Source: Bacillota bacterium
GTDB taxonomy: Bacteria; Bacillota; Bacilli; Calditerricolales; Calditerricolaceae
Assembly (NCBI GenBank): GCA_017577925.1
Contig: PKQU01000135.1
Location: 1-5,568 of the forward strand
DNA: 5,568 nt
Direction of reading: 5' to 3'
Shown: piece by piece, positions 5,480 through 5,568 of the stretch
How the letters are laid out: each line of letters opens with the position of its first letter
Numbering within the stretch: position 1 is the first letter of the stretch
The notes under the pieces: model-generated
Database searches by the model: none
What the model was told of the DNA's origin: nothing
What the model saw: the letters and a program-made list of their open reading frames with translations, nothing else
Program-made: the position numbers and the translations under genes

Positions 5480-5502
5480 TTTCCGTAATCTTTCGACGGA
5501 AA
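5480..5502 (-). promoter_or_regulatory. Inverted repeat abutting the fumarase ribosome binding site
   Basis: On the minus strand TTTCCGT (5502-5496) pairs with ACGGAAA (5486-5480) across a nine-base loop. The 3' arm runs straight into the AAGGGG ribosome binding site, so pairing would partly mask it. This could affect translation initiation. The stem has seven pairs, four of them A-T or T-A, and is of modest stability, especially in a thermophile. Confidence 0.4.
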
Positions 5503-5533
5503 CCGAAGCGGAGTCACATCTTTTCCATTCATC

Positions 5534-5542
5534 AGTATAGCA
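5534..5542 (-). promoter_or_regulatory. Extended -10 promoter element for the fumarase operon
   Basis: TGCTATACT on the minus strand fits TGn-TATAAT with one mismatch. The -35 area is GC-rich and poor (CGCCAA at a 17-base spacer), consistent with an extended -10 promoter. Transcription should begin near 5527, giving a leader of about 60 bases with the inverted repeat at 5480-5502. The same hexamer and TG extension precede the ylaI-like gene at 642-650. Confidence 0.55.
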
Positions 5543-5568
5543 CAAATTCGCCCCTTTGGCGGTCAGCC

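Noticed and set aside
4760..5488. 242-codon open frame on the plus strand, antisense to fumarase
   Set aside because: It is a shadow of the conserved fumarase frame, with no ribosome binding site and no recognisable motif.
5468..5545. Upstream extension of the fumarase start to 5545
   Set aside because: It would encode the extended -10 element (5534-5542) and leader as protein; the ATG at 5467 has the ribosome binding site.
1..5568. Mobile element, CRISPR array, toxin-antitoxin or defence system
   Set aside because: No transposase or integrase, terminal or direct repeats, repeat-spacer pattern or defence-domain motif was seen on either strand; the genes are ordinary chromosomal families.

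Overview
The window looks like a chromosomal housekeeping segment from a GC-rich, probably thermophilic member of the Bacillales. This is an inference from three things: small proteins of families best known from Bacillus (YlaH-like, YlaI-like DUF2197, DUF5665 and a YneT-like CoA-binding protein), strong AGGAGG-type ribosome binding sites with some GTG starts, and GC-rich coding sequence. I see no phage, insertion-sequence, CRISPR, tRNA or rRNA signature, and no gene-free stretch longer than about 160 bases.

Layout. At 1-172 (minus) is the start of a membrane-anchored protein, perhaps of the LytR-CpsA-Psr family, cut by the window edge. It diverges from two plus-strand genes: a DUF5665 membrane protein (272-631) and a YlaI-like zinc-ribbon protein (705-938) with its own extended -10 promoter. 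All the remaining genes are on the minus strand. In transcription order they are a fused class I fumarate hydratase (3923-5467), a CoA-binding-domain protein (3423-3854), a TatD-family metal-dependent hydrolase (2519-3418), a promoter-like leader with two hairpins, endonuclease IV nfo (1517-2356), a YlaH-like membrane protein (1216-1509) and a 91-residue protein of unknown function (944-1219).

How they work together. Fumarase (TCA cycle) and the CoA-binding protein appear co-transcribed from an extended -10 promoter at 5534-5542. Endonuclease IV (repair of abasic sites) leads a tight operon: ylaH starts 7 bases after nfo stops, and the 91-residue gene overlaps ylaH by 4 bases (ATGA). The main puzzle lies between these two groups. 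A textbook intrinsic terminator (3359-3387) sits 35 bases after the CoA-binding gene, yet inside the only reading frame that can supply a start codon for the TatD hydrolase. I found no strong case for a wholly new system. The terminator/TatD conflict, the structured leaders of nfo and fumarase, and the unassigned third gene of the nfo operon are the places most worth a second look.
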